Positions 9,890 through 18,586 of a stretch of DNA of 64,000 nt are shown piece by piece. Each line of letters starts with the position of its first letter. The stretch's first letter is position 1. Both the position numbers and the translations under genes were made by a program. Source of the stretch: Nonlabens sp. MB-3u-79 (GTDB lineage Bacteria > Bacteroidota > Bacteroidia > Flavobacteriales > Flavobacteriaceae); the NCBI RefSeq assembly GCF_002831625.1, contig NZ_CP025116.1:682001-746000 (forward strand). Reading direction: 5' to 3'. Under the pieces are notes generated by a model. That model had not been told where the DNA came from. It made no database searches and worked only from the letters and a program-made list of their open reading frames with translations.

Positions 9890-10642
9890 TTACAGTAAAG
9901 TAATGTTTAGAGAAGCGTCAGACAAATCAGCTTCTTCGCCATCTGAGAAAGTGTACAGTCTGAGCAAATCTCCTTCATTAAAATAAGCAATTCTGACATA
10001 CAACATGGTCCATCTCTGGGTACCACCACCGGTATTGGTCTGCCAAATACCATCTGGAACATCTGCATTTACCGTACCTACTGCTTGAAAAACATTACGG
10101 GAGCTACTAAAGTCAACCAATCTTATACTGGACTTTATTATATAAGTTCCACTTACAGGAACGGTATACGTGTTGTTGGTCGCACTCCATATTCCACCAC
10201 CCACATTGCTAGTGACAGTGGGTAATGGGACCGTATTGAAACCATTCCTTGTAATTGTGGCATTGGTATCACCTCCAACTCCATTTCCTAAAGAAGCTGT
10301 AAAAATAACTGATGACCTAGCTATCTTCTGCCAAAGGACCCCATCAAAAAAATAATAGCCCTTGGTGGTAATATTAACCGTCTTTCCTGCAGGTGCTCCA
10401 ATAACTGCTTCAGTTGCATATACCATAGCACCGGTTTGTGCCGCTGTATATCTGGCATCCTTACCTTTTATTTGGTCACCTGTTAATCGTGGAGCCATAA
10501 TACCTTCGGCAGTAGAGCCATCGATTGCTATGGCAGTAATGTCTAAGGTAGTTTGTGGAGTATTAGTATTTACGCCTACTTGGGAAAAAGCTGCTGTTAC
10601 AGCCATAATGACAAAACTGAATATTACTAATTTTTTTAACAT
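9890..10642 (-). CDS. secreted protein of unknown function with C1q/TNF-like C-terminal region
   Basis: The first ATG at 10640-10642 gives 250 residues. An upstream TTG two codons earlier is ignored because the ATG starts a good signal peptide (MLKKLVIFSFVIMAVTAAFSQ). The mature N-terminus, VGVNTNTPQTTLDI followed by GIMAPRLTGDQI, is a module common to exported flavobacterial proteins and resembles the start of the proteins at 32331 and 33315. The C-terminal 120 residues look like a beta-sandwich of C1q/TNF type (TYIIKSSIRL, then MLYVRIAYFNEGD, then LNITLL at the end). This fold is an inference. Ligand and role are unknown. It is the leftmost gene of the minus-strand accessory block. Confidence 0.6.
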   Translation of the reverse strand: MLKKLVIFSFVIMAVTAAFSQVGVNTNTPQTTLDITAIAIDGSTAEGIMAPRLTGDQIKGKDARYTAAQTGAMVYATEAVIGAPAGKTVNITTKGYYFFDGVLWQKIARSSVIFTASLGNGVGGDTNATITRNGFNTVPLPTVTSNVGGGIWSATNNTYTVPVSGTYIIKSSIRLVDFSSSRNVFQAVGTVNADVPDGIWQTNTGGGTQRWTMLYVRIAYFNEGDLLRLYTFSDGEEADLSDASLNITLL

Positions 10643-11000
10643 ATACAAAGGGGATTATAGAACTTGTGTATAAAGATTCACGCTGTAAATCTAAGCTATT
10701 TAATGAGATAAAAGTTTTATAATAATAAAGCTACTAGACAATTAAGGCGATCCAATCTATGAGCCCCCTATGTTAGTATACCTTAATAAATGAAGGTATA
10801 AAAGTAGCATGTTGCCTTAGACGGGTAAGTTAAAACAATAGGAAAGACGTGGAACTAAGCAAACACAAGAGGGACAGAAACTCTTGTGCACATCGAGTTG
10901 GAAATTCCTGTGGAATTTCCAAAGTAGGGGAAAACAAGCAATTACTTTAACATTCCTATGTCTAGTGAAACTCAGATCTACCTATTAATATCTATAAATT
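10643..11000. repeat. intergenic inverted-repeat block A (cassette-like boundary)
   Basis: No gene is seen in these 358 bp. The block holds three perfect hairpins. TATACCTT (10777-10784) pairs with AAGGTATA (10793-10800). CACAAGAG (10864-10871) pairs with CTCTTGTG (10881-10888). TTGGAAATTCC (10898-10908) pairs with GGAATTTCCAA (10912-10922). The third hairpin and the AAGTAGGGGAAAAC that follows align with block B at 16226-16265 (GGAAAATC, GGATTTTC, GAAGTAGGCGAGAAC). The flank then resembles the ATTAATTATAC arm of blocks B and C, though it is more diverged here. Confidence 0.6.
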
Positions 11001-12416
11001 TTAAAATTGGAAATAAATAAACTGCTCACCACTGCCTTTTGCTATAACTATCAGGAAAATCATTACGGCCCAAAACACACCTAAAACCCAAGGTGATGTT
11101 TTTTGAGATAATTCTTTCATGGAGCTATTCCGCATCAACCAATGACACAAAAACAAGAAACCAACAACAGTACAAACTTTTATAATACTAAAAGTATCTA
11201 GTATATTTTCTCCATTGGTTTGCATATAAAACATAGATTTTATCATATTCCAAGCAGTATCAAAGGATCTCGCTCTAAAAAACACCCAAGTAATATTTAC
11301 ACAGGTAAAGGTTATAAATGCTAAAACGATACCATTCCATTTGGTTATTTTAAAGGGCAGGTAATGTTTTTGTACCCTTTCAAGAATCAGATAGGTGCCA
11401 TGCAGCCCCCCCCAAACCATAAAAGTCCATGCGGCTCCATGCCAAAGACCTCCTAAAAGCATGGTTAACATAAGCGCAACATACATTTGGGTAATACCAT
11501 TTCTATTGCCACCTAATGGGATGTATAAATAATCTTTCAACCAACTCGATAATGTAATATGCCATCTTTTCCATAAATCTGAAAAACCTAACGAAGCGTA
11601 TGGATACTTAAAGTTATCTGGCAAAACAAAGCCGAGCATTAAAGCAATACCTATAGCACAAGTAGAATAGCCTGCAAAATCAAAAAATATTTGACCGGAA
11701 AAGGCTAATGTACCCGTCCAAGCATCTACACCGTTTAATAATTTAGAAGAACCAAAAACATCATCAGCTGTATCTGAAAGTAAGGTGTCTGCTAACACCA
11801 CTTTCTGAAAAACACCAATAGTCAGTAAAAAGAGTCCCCACACAAATTGATTAAAAGTGGCTCTTTTTTCTTCATAAAATTGTGTGATTAAATCTTGAGC
11901 TCTTACAATAGGTCCTGCTACAAGTTGTGGGAAAAAGGTAACATAAAGTGCAAAATCTAAAAACGTTTTGGCGGGTTGGATTTTACGTTTATACAAATCT
12001 ATGGTGTAAGACATGGTTTGAAAGGTGTAAAATGAAATACCCATAGGTAAAATAATATCCATAGGTCTGGCTACAAACTCAATACCAAAGGTGTTTAACA
12101 GACTTACAAAAGATTCCAAAAGAAAATCACCATATTTAAAAAAGGCTAAAAATCCTAAATTAACAAACATGCTGAGCAGTAGCCAAAACTTTCTCTTTCG
12201 AGGGTTCTCTTCTGTGGTTAACTGTTTTCCAGCCGTCCAATCTACGAGTGTAGAAATCCAAAGTAAAATAACTAATGGCGGATTCCACAAGCCATAAAAA
12301 ATATAACTTGCCAAAAGCAACATTCTTTTTTTATTAGACCAATTGAATATTTTTGAATAGTATAAGGTTAATACAATTACGAAAAACACGACAAAACTTA
12401 GGGAATTAAATAACAT
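11001..12416 (-). CDS. MBOAT-family membrane O-acyltransferase (AlgI/DltB-like)
   Basis: A 471-residue polytopic membrane protein with about 10-12 membrane segments. The family moves acetyl groups across the membrane onto exported polysaccharides or other surface molecules. The conserved MBOAT core is clear: PLVAGPIVRAQDLITQF near residue 165, YLYIPLGGNRNG near 295 and the catalytic-His motif LGGLWHGAAWTFMVWGG near residue 325. It lies 2 bp after the SGNH-like protein gene, a pairing typical of polysaccharide O-acetylation systems. The acceptor is unknown, since no polysaccharide synthase is near. Confidence 0.9.
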   Translation of the reverse strand: MLFNSLSFVVFFVIVLTLYYSKIFNWSNKKRMLLLASYIFYGLWNPPLVILLWISTLVDWTAGKQLTTEENPRKRKFWLLLSMFVNLGFLAFFKYGDFLLESFVSLLNTFGIEFVARPMDIILPMGISFYTFQTMSYTIDLYKRKIQPAKTFLDFALYVTFFPQLVAGPIVRAQDLITQFYEEKRATFNQFVWGLFLLTIGVFQKVVLADTLLSDTADDVFGSSKLLNGVDAWTGTLAFSGQIFFDFAGYSTCAIGIALMLGFVLPDNFKYPYASLGFSDLWKRWHITLSSWLKDYLYIPLGGNRNGITQMYVALMLTMLLGGLWHGAAWTFMVWGGLHGTYLILERVQKHYLPFKITKWNGIVLAFITFTCVNITWVFFRARSFDTAWNMIKSMFYMQTNGENILDTFSIIKVCTVVGFLFLCHWLMRNSSMKELSQKTSPWVLGVFWAVMIFLIVIAKGSGEQFIYFQF

Positions 12417-12418
12417 GT

Positions 12419-13459
12419 TTAGTTGGTTTTTAGGTTAGTAATGGTATTGTCTTTTAGCATTATTTTTGCCAATTCAGTGGTAAATAATTTGGCATCTTTA
12501 ACCGATAAATGCGACCATTCTGGGCATTGCATGTGCTTAAATTGCTCGTAATCTTCAAAGTGATATGATTTTACCTTGGTTTGTGAAACCAAATCGTCCC
12601 AAAAATCTTTTTTTGGTAAAGCAAAGTTCTCTCCAGCTCTTACGCCGCCCGAAGATGGGCAACGAATTAAAATGATTTTTCCGCCTCTTGCTTTAAATTT
12701 TTCAGCATCTTTTAGAAAAAATGCCATTGTAGCTGCTTTATCCGGTGGTGGAGCAGATTGTCCCAGATGTTTCCAAACATTCATTATGCTATTTGCAAAC
12801 GCAGTATCTGTGACTGTTCTTTCCATCATTTTTAAATTTCTATCCAATGTTGTTATTTGGCCAAATTCATAAAAAGGTGGCATTGGGCTAGGTGGAATTC
12901 GGGCGCCAATTTTAATCGTTTTTAATAAGGCTTTCAGATCTATATTACCGTCTAAATCTTGTTCTCCAGAGGACAATAAGGCAAAGCTTTGTTGCAAGGG
13001 AAGCGATAACTGATGATTAAATCGTTGTGCATAAGTTCTGTCTTTGTAATAATCCACTCTAGATTGTGGCCATGCCCAAGGTTCTGCATCAGGAAATGTG
13101 GTTGAAAAGAATAAACCAGGAGTTACGCCAACAATTAGAGTGCCGGCATAATCTGTATTTTCAACAATATCATGAAAAACAGGTAAGGGAGAACTTCCCA
13201 CATTTGCTAATTGAATCGGGCGTTTTCCCGTTTCATTTTCCCATTGATCTAATTGAATATCAAAAAGTGTTCTTGATGAACCAATTAGGACTGTATTTTC
13301 TGGAGATAAATTGGTAAGTCTATGGCGTTGCACAGACCAAAGTGCTTTGTTATCGTCTATATTTGGCTCATAACCTTCTGATCGCCAAAATAGTTCCAAT
13401 GTTGTAACAGCAACAACAGTTAATAGAAGCGCAACTATTAATGATTTTTTTAGATTCAT
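12419..13459 (-). CDS. membrane-anchored SGNH-hydrolase-like protein (AlgJ/DltD-like partner)
   Basis: A 346-residue protein with one N-terminal membrane helix (residues 6-24) and an extracytoplasmic SGNH-like domain. The Ser motif is VLIGSSRTLFDI near residue 58. The C-terminal catalytic block may be CPEWSHLSVKDAKL near residue 312, where the usual Asp-x-x-His is replaced by Glu-x-x-His. In AlgI/AlgJ- and PatA/PatB-type systems such a protein takes the acetyl group from the MBOAT partner and transfers it to the glycan. Transcription order is this gene first, then the MBOAT gene 2 bp later. The substrate is unknown. Confidence 0.75.
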   Translation of the reverse strand: MNLKKSLIVALLLTVVAVTTLELFWRSEGYEPNIDDNKALWSVQRHRLTNLSPENTVLIGSSRTLFDIQLDQWENETGKRPIQLANVGSSPLPVFHDIVENTDYAGTLIVGVTPGLFFSTTFPDAEPWAWPQSRVDYYKDRTYAQRFNHQLSLPLQQSFALLSSGEQDLDGNIDLKALLKTIKIGARIPPSPMPPFYEFGQITTLDRNLKMMERTVTDTAFANSIMNVWKHLGQSAPPPDKAATMAFFLKDAEKFKARGGKIILIRCPSSGGVRAGENFALPKKDFWDDLVSQTKVKSYHFEDYEQFKHMQCPEWSHLSVKDAKLFTTELAKIMLKDNTITNLKTN

Positions 13460-13476
13460 AATGTTTTGTTTTAAGG

Positions 13477-13788
13477 CTATAAGAGCGCATGTTTACAAAT
13501 TCTCAATTTATTATTGAAATATTTAAGTGTTTTGAAATGAGATATATCCATTAAGTGCTTTACCTGTGTAGAGATCACACCAGCTGCTTCCATCGTATTT
13601 TCTAAATCATCAGAAGAAGTGAATGCTTTGGCAGTTTGATGATTTTCTGTTTTTCCCCCAACGAATAATAGGCTAGGATTATTAATATTACGAAGGATAC
13701 CTATCATACTGTCGGCCTTATTGGCAGTGTGCTCTAAATAAGCTTTGTGTCCAATATTGAAGTCTACTACTTCGTGAATTACATGCAT
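13477..13788 (-). CDS. small protein of unknown function, possible dimeric alpha/beta-barrel fold
   Basis: 103 residues, no signal peptide and no membrane segment. The sequence MHVIHEVVDFNIGHKAYLEH, then NPSLLFVGGKTENHQTAKAF and LENTMEAAGVIS, suggests a small ferredoxin-like alpha/beta domain of the kind seen in stress-response or monooxygenase-like proteins. I cannot name the family with confidence. It lies 17 bp upstream of the SGNH-like gene in the same direction. The basic tail FNNKLRICKHALL may be where the original C-terminus was altered. Confidence 0.5.
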   Translation of the reverse strand: MHVIHEVVDFNIGHKAYLEHTANKADSMIGILRNINNPSLLFVGGKTENHQTAKAFTSSDDLENTMEAAGVISTQVKHLMDISHFKTLKYFNNKLRICKHALL

Positions 13789-13913
13789 TGTTGTTTGCTT
13801 TGTGTTTTCAATTATTTATGTTCTTATATGGTAATAATTAAAGGCCACAAAGATGCACAAGCAGATTCGATTTTTCATTGATCTGAGATAAAAAGTACTA
13901 TAAAAATGTTGAT

Positions 13914-14183
13914 CTATGGTAAGAAATTATTTTTTGATTGCAGCTTTTTGCGCAAGCGGCTAAAAGATTCATGGGTTATCCCTAAATAAGAAGCTAATGA
14001 ATAGTAGGGAACTCTAAGTTCAATACCAGGATAGCGTTTAAGCATATTTGCATAACTCATTTTTGCTGTAGTATCCAGGTCTAATACTTTACAAACTTTA
14101 GCATCATGGTGCCTCATATGTTTAAGAAGTATGAATTCTTTATGATCAACAAAGTTTATATAAATATGATTGAAGTTTTCGGA
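13914..14183 (-). pseudogene. 3' fragment of a Crp/Fnr-family transcription regulator
   Basis: About 89 codons remain in frame. They cover the end of the dimerisation helix and the winged-helix DNA-binding domain (RVPYYSLASYLGITHESFSR near the end). The recognition helix region ASYLGITHESFSRLRKKL is typical of flavobacterial Crp/Fnr regulators. The N-terminal cyclic-nucleotide-binding-type domain is missing. Upstream the frame meets a stop at 14184-14186, right beside a 10-bp perfect hairpin at 14187-14217. The first ATG inside gives 67 residues, too short to act as a normal regulator. The gene was most likely cut by the event that placed the neighbouring boundary element. Confidence 0.8.
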
Positions 14184-14186
14184 TTA

Positions 14187-14236
14187 GTATAAGCGGTCGT
14201 TTTAATGCCGCTTATACATTGTTGTATGCCGTTTTT
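14187..14236. repeat. intergenic hairpin block D (cassette-like boundary)
   Basis: GTATAAGCGG (14187-14196) pairs perfectly with CCGCTTATAC (14208-14217), and GTTGTATGCCG follows. Read on the minus strand the order GGC-ACAAC-TGTATAA-GGC loosely parallels the right arms of blocks B and C, but the match is weak. It sits between the broken regulator and the next lipoprotein gene. Confidence 0.5.
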
Positions 14237-14695
14237 TTATTTTTCAATTTCCTCAAGAACGAATTCAGATTTTTTGCCATAAAGCGTTGTAGTCAGATGC
14301 AATTGCTTACCGACTAATTCATAGTCCAGTACCCAATTCACACTGTCTTTTAGTAACACATTTATTTTTCCACCCGATGGTTTTAATTCGTAAGTTCCAT
14401 TCATTCTCAATTCCGAATCAATTCTTTGCGTATAAATTCCGCTCTCATTGAATTCCATTACATTATTGTCGTAGGTCTTTTTCGCATCTTTTATGAAATT
14501 TTCTAATTCTAATGAATCGGTGAATATCTCTTTAAAATGCTTTGAAATTGAAACAGAATCGGTCTGAGTATTCAGATAAAAGTCTCGACTATCAACTGAA
14601 ATAATTTTCCATTCTCCAACTACATTCGTACGTTCATTTTGAGCGCAAGAAACAGTCAGATTAATTAAAAAGAGTAACGTCAATATTCTATTCAT
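14237..14695 (-). CDS. lipoprotein with lipocalin-like domain
   Basis: I take the ATG at 14693-14695, not the upstream GTG at 14716, because it starts a clean lipoprotein signal peptide (MNRILTLLFLINLTVSCAQ, lipobox LTVSC). The mature part of about 134 residues starts with VVGEWKIISVDS and contains FNESGIYTQRIDSELRMNGT and YELVGKQLHLTT. This is the pattern of the small lipocalin-like beta-barrel lipoproteins of Bacteroidota. No catalytic motif is seen and the ligand is unknown. It stands alone between two repeat-bearing intergenic blocks, as a one-gene cassette would. Confidence 0.65.
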   Translation of the reverse strand: MNRILTLLFLINLTVSCAQNERTNVVGEWKIISVDSRDFYLNTQTDSVSISKHFKEIFTDSLELENFIKDAKKTYDNNVMEFNESGIYTQRIDSELRMNGTYELKPSGGKINVLLKDSVNWVLDYELVGKQLHLTTTLYGKKSEFVLEEIEK

Positions 14696-14950
14696 AGGTT
14701 TGAGTTCAAATGACACACAAGTGGTTATACCACCTTAAACATAATCGATAGCCCTTTAACATATGGGATAAAAGCAAGTGTGGACCAGCAGCTGCTTATA
14801 GGTGTAAATATGATGTTTTATACTGTTTTTGTAACAAGACCTAGTCGTTGATAAAATCGTCCACTTGCAGCCCTCTATTTGCGCTATAGCTCCGTCCATA
14901 TGGCCGCACAACTGCATACTACGGGTATTTCAATGTAAGGGCGGGCCATT
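14696..14950. other. gene-free block E within the accessory region
   Basis: These 255 bp contain no open frame of note and none of the well-conserved arm sequence of blocks B and C. Short inverted motifs are present (GTGGTTATACCAC at about 14721-14733; GGACCAGCAGCTGC near 14783). The block may be a further diverged boundary, but the sequence does not prove it. Confidence 0.35.
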
Positions 14951-16105
14951 TTATTTAGCGGTACTTGGCTCTAATAAATAATCTACATAGGGGTTCTTAT
15001 TTTTTGACCAAGTTAAATCGGTTTGATCTCTAATTGTAGATGGGCTATTTGGCATTGGCTTATAGTATGGATCTCCTTTATCAAAACCTATAGCAGTTAG
15101 TTTTATTCTACCGTCAGTCATCATATCAATTTTTGAATAACCAAAAAATGTAGCTGATCCTGGGCTACCACTATTTCCTGCTATAATTTGATAAGTACCA
15201 TCGCCTCCAGGTTGCATACGTTGGTAATCATGCACATGTGCCGACAGCATCGCTACCACACGATTTTCTTTTAATTTAGGCCACAACACTGGTCCCTCAG
15301 GAATTCCTGCATGTCCCGTTTCTGGTTTTCCACTTACATAATATGGCTTATGCCCTAATACAAAGACATGATCAATAGCTGGATTTTCTTGATATTCAGT
15401 TACCTTATTGACAATCCAAGGAGTAGGGATTTGACCTTCTAAACCATAAGGATTTTCTTTTGTTGATGAATTATATGTGTCCGTATTCATCAACACAAAT
15501 CCAATATTTTCTCTTACAAAAGAGAAGGTCATTTGATTGTTAATACTATCCATACCTATAACATGATCTCTATCATCCGGCATATAATCACTCATCTGAT
15601 TCATCCATATTTGAGTAGCTCCTTCCAGTGGCCATTCATCATGGTTAGGTACGTTATAATCATGCCAATACAACATTTCATGGTTTCCTGGAACGGCAAC
15701 CATTTCAATACCAGAATCACTGATACCACTAAAGTCTTTATTATTATACAATTTGTTCCATGCTTTAAGTTGGCTTTCCAGATTCTCAGTTGTAGATTCT
15801 GCCAAAACCATATCTCCTAAAAAGAAAAACAAATCTGGTTTACGCTCTAATGCTGCTATTTCTTTCCAAATACGTTTTAGGGGCTCTAAATTTGCCGTAG
15901 AACCATTGGTTACGGCTGCGTCATGTTGCTGGTGTCTGTCTACCCGGTTACAACCTAAAAATGTAAAACTAAAACGAACTGAATCTTTAGGAGTAATTTT
16001 TAAACCTTCTTTTTTTGTCAGTAAAGTTGTATTGGAATTTTCTTTTGAGCGACAACTTATAAGTAATCCTGTTATTATCAATAGTAAACTGAAGTATTTG
16101 ATCAT
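14951..16105 (-). CDS. lipoprotein metallophosphoesterase (purple-acid-phosphatase/calcineurin-like)
   Basis: The ATG at 16103-16105 starts a lipoprotein signal peptide (MIKYFSLLLIITGLLISC), so I use it instead of an upstream TTG that would add 20 hydrophilic residues. The mature protein of about 365 residues carries the metal-binding motifs of calcineurin-like phosphoesterases in order: FTFLGCNRVDRH, FFLGDMV, VPGNHEMLYW, VLGHKPYY and LSAHVHDYQRM. It is probably a surface or periplasmic phosphatase. The first motif lacks the classical DxH spacing, but the other ligands are intact. It is a single gene flanked on both sides by gene-free blocks. Confidence 0.85.
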   Translation of the reverse strand: MIKYFSLLLIITGLLISCRSKENSNTTLLTKKEGLKITPKDSVRFSFTFLGCNRVDRHQQHDAAVTNGSTANLEPLKRIWKEIAALERKPDLFFFLGDMVLAESTTENLESQLKAWNKLYNNKDFSGISDSGIEMVAVPGNHEMLYWHDYNVPNHDEWPLEGATQIWMNQMSDYMPDDRDHVIGMDSINNQMTFSFVRENIGFVLMNTDTYNSSTKENPYGLEGQIPTPWIVNKVTEYQENPAIDHVFVLGHKPYYVSGKPETGHAGIPEGPVLWPKLKENRVVAMLSAHVHDYQRMQPGGDGTYQIIAGNSGSPGSATFFGYSKIDMMTDGRIKLTAIGFDKGDPYYKPMPNSPSTIRDQTDLTWSKNKNPYVDYLLEPSTAK

Positions 16106-16165
16106 TTGATTAGTTGTTTTTAAACCTATTAATATCTCTTTATTCTGTTTATTAATGATACACAA

Positions 16166-16294
16166 AGTGTTGGTGTATGAAATATAGCGCGGGTTAGCAC
16201 TTAACTTAGCAAGTACTCCCCCAACGGAAAATCAGCTCGGATTTTCAGAAGTAGGCGAGAACTAGCCATTAATTATACGCGATGTTGGCAACCG
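16166..16294. repeat. intergenic inverted-repeat block B (cassette-like boundary)
   Basis: This block between two minus-strand genes has three parts. The left arm is near 16166-16190 (GTGTTGGTGTATGA). The central hairpin is GAAAATC (16227-16233) with GATTTTC (16240-16246). The right arm at 16265-16289 contains ATTAATTATAC and CGATGTTG. The right arm matches that of block C at 23 of 25 positions, and the central hairpin with its AAGTAGG flank matches block A. Confidence 0.7.
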
Positions 16295-18394
16295 TTATTT
16301 TTTAAGTATTTTAAAAGTAGCATTTTTATCATGGCAGGAAATAGTTAGAAAGTATATTCCTGGAGCACCTTCAATTTTAACATTTACCACATCTGTGTTT
16401 TGTAGATTTTGACTTGCCATTTCATTTCCGTAAACGTTCCTAACGATAAGAGTAACATTATCACAGTAACTTCCAAGTTGGATAGATACATTTTCGTCTG
16501 TCGGATTAGGATATATAAGTAATTCACTTTCAAAAATATTATCAATCAAACCAACTGTGTTTAAACTAATGCAGGACGATGTATCGGAACAACCATTATA
16601 GTTAACGATAACCGCATAACTTCCGTTAGTTGCAGGAGTATAAGATTGGTTATTAGCTCCCGTAATGGACGCTCCAGTGGAGCAGTTGAGCCATTGATAA
16701 TTAGCCCCTGCCTGGTTTGCAGTCAACGATGAACCATTTTGTGTAACAGACATGTCGAGTGGGTTAATTGTCAAATTTAATATTACACTCGAGTCACAAC
16801 CTGCCGAATTGGTATATGTAAATGTTGCTGATGTATTGGAGGAGTAATAAGTAGTTCCATTAATCCATGTGTAGGAGCCACAAGCAGTAATATTGTCTAT
16901 TCGTTTATTGCAGGAATTAGCGCCCTGCTGATACATTAAATTCCATGCTATTTCTTGCCCCACTTTATGCGCCATCCATGAGCGCCATTGGGTTGCGTCT
17001 GAGCAAATATTTGGTGCAGGCGGTAATGTACAGTCACTTGTAAGTATAGTGTACATGTATGTTCCAATTGCTTTATTTACGTCACTACTCAAATGCCAAG
17101 GATCACCAATTGGATAAATCAAGACCCCTGGTATTTCTTCTATCATCTGAGCTATGATAGTTCGCAACGGAACATTGCGAGCATATGGCAATTCTGATTG
17201 ATTAATCATCTGTCGAGCTGTTCCTAAATCTGTCTCTACATCTGTAGCGTTTAAACGCTTATCCAACCCATATAACATTGTCACAAGCCCTGTGCTTGCA
17301 TCATCTTGTAGCGGATAACCAAAGGAATAGTCAAAATTAGTAGAATCAATTCGATACAAATGGGTCGACCCCATACTTGATCTACCATAGTTCAAGTGAA
17401 CTGGCGCAGTAGCTCCATATTGCAATGTTTTTTGATTTCCCGAAATTACCCATTGCAAACCAGTTAATATTCCATTTTCTGTACTTGTTCCACCATGGTT
17501 ATACACCAGGTTTGTGTCACTTATGTTACAGCTTTTAAAAGGGGAAATAAAGGTAGGCTGACCAGTGAAATGAACCTGACCTAGAGCGGTATTTCTAGTG
17601 TATTCGGCAACATCTGCAATTGTATCATTATAGTTGTACTGGGACGATGAAGCACTTCTTTTCAAAAGAGTTGAATAGATTGAAGCAGCAGCTAAATAGG
17701 CTCCATTAGGTGTAGGGTGTGGACTTGAAACATCTCTTAAGTTACCGGGTAATGACTGCCATGCTAGGCCAGCAGGAATAACTTGAACAGGAACAGTTGC
17801 TCCTTCTGCTGTTCGGTAGGCAAACTCTTCAAAATGGTTGATAAAGGTTGAATCTTTTGCCCATTCCATCATAAGTAATGGGACTGCACCACCACTATGA
17901 ATTACGGATCCAATTTTATTTACTCCTAACGAAAAATAACCAGGCATTGTGGAAATAATATACGGGTCTGCATTAATTACCACATAGTCCCAATCTGTAC
18001 CGTTATTTCCAGTTAAATTATTTATTCTAGCTGTTCGGTTATCAGGCCAGTAGTAGTATTGCGTAAGAGAATGACAATAGTAGTCGCGATTCGCTGTGAA
18101 TTGCCCGGCAATACCTGTGCTAACGGTTTTGGTTCTATAAATATCTTCCGATACTACATTAATATTTAAACTGATGAGGGGGTCTAAAGATAGGATACTT
18201 TGTAATTCTGTGGTAATTTGATTAGGCGAAAACTCTTCAAAATTGTCCTCAATCGAATTACTGGTTCCCATAACCAAAATGTTTAATGTTCCGTCTCCGT
18301 TGACGTCAACTGGAGATGGCTGTGCTTCTACCGTTAAAGTAGATAGCAAACAAAATAATGTGCTAATCAAAATCAATTTAAATCTTAATTTCAT
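16295..18394 (-). CDS. T9SS-exported SGNH-hydrolase-like protein with type A sorting domain
   Basis: A 699-residue exported protein. The signal peptide is residues 1-25 (ending TVEAQ). The N-terminal region LNILVMGTSNSIEDN resembles the Gly-Asx-Ser block of SGNH hydrolases, followed by DYVVINADPY. The possible C-terminal catalytic block is SSPHPTPNGAYLAAASIY near residue 227. A Cys-bearing Ig-like region follows (about 500-610: ITACGSYTWINGT, AGCDSSVILNLTINP, YQWLNCSTGASI). It ends in a type A T9SS domain of about 85 residues with IYPNPTDENVSIQLG and GIYFLTISCHDKNATFKILK. The substrate is unknown. It lies alone between blocks B and C. Confidence 0.75.
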   Translation of the reverse strand: MKLRFKLILISTLFCLLSTLTVEAQPSPVDVNGDGTLNILVMGTSNSIEDNFEEFSPNQITTELQSILSLDPLISLNINVVSEDIYRTKTVSTGIAGQFTANRDYYCHSLTQYYYWPDNRTARINNLTGNNGTDWDYVVINADPYIISTMPGYFSLGVNKIGSVIHSGGAVPLLMMEWAKDSTFINHFEEFAYRTAEGATVPVQVIPAGLAWQSLPGNLRDVSSPHPTPNGAYLAAASIYSTLLKRSASSSQYNYNDTIADVAEYTRNTALGQVHFTGQPTFISPFKSCNISDTNLVYNHGGTSTENGILTGLQWVISGNQKTLQYGATAPVHLNYGRSSMGSTHLYRIDSTNFDYSFGYPLQDDASTGLVTMLYGLDKRLNATDVETDLGTARQMINQSELPYARNVPLRTIIAQMIEEIPGVLIYPIGDPWHLSSDVNKAIGTYMYTILTSDCTLPPAPNICSDATQWRSWMAHKVGQEIAWNLMYQQGANSCNKRIDNITACGSYTWINGTTYYSSNTSATFTYTNSAGCDSSVILNLTINPLDMSVTQNGSSLTANQAGANYQWLNCSTGASITGANNQSYTPATNGSYAVIVNYNGCSDTSSCISLNTVGLIDNIFESELLIYPNPTDENVSIQLGSYCDNVTLIVRNVYGNEMASQNLQNTDVVNVKIEGAPGIYFLTISCHDKNATFKILKK

Positions 18395-18586
18395 ATTTTA
18401 ATTATCTTTAAGTGTGCTCATTACAAGACGAGAATAAAATTAGATGGTTGCTAACGTGTTTGTGTATGATTAGTGGCGGTCAACCTTGTAAATAGCTTGT
18501 CACAAGGTTGAAAGATAATTAATCTGTATCGACTTTGATTACGGCAAAACGTAGCCATTAATTATACACGATGTTGCCACACGTTT
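18395..18586. repeat. intergenic inverted-repeat block C (cassette-like boundary)
   Basis: The left arm at 18446-18477 contains GCTAACGTG and GTGTATGATTAGTGGC. The central hairpin is CAACCTTGT (18481-18489) with ACAAGGTTG (18502-18510). The right arm at 18554-18578 contains GCCATTAATTATACACG and ATGTTGCC. The two arms are inverted copies of each other (GTGTATrATTArTGGC on one side, its complement on the other), so the whole block can fold as one long imperfect hairpin. Confidence 0.7.

Noticed and set aside
16166..18586. Canonical integron attC sites
   Set aside because: The consensus end boxes are not matched and no integrase is visible, so I call the blocks cassette-like only.
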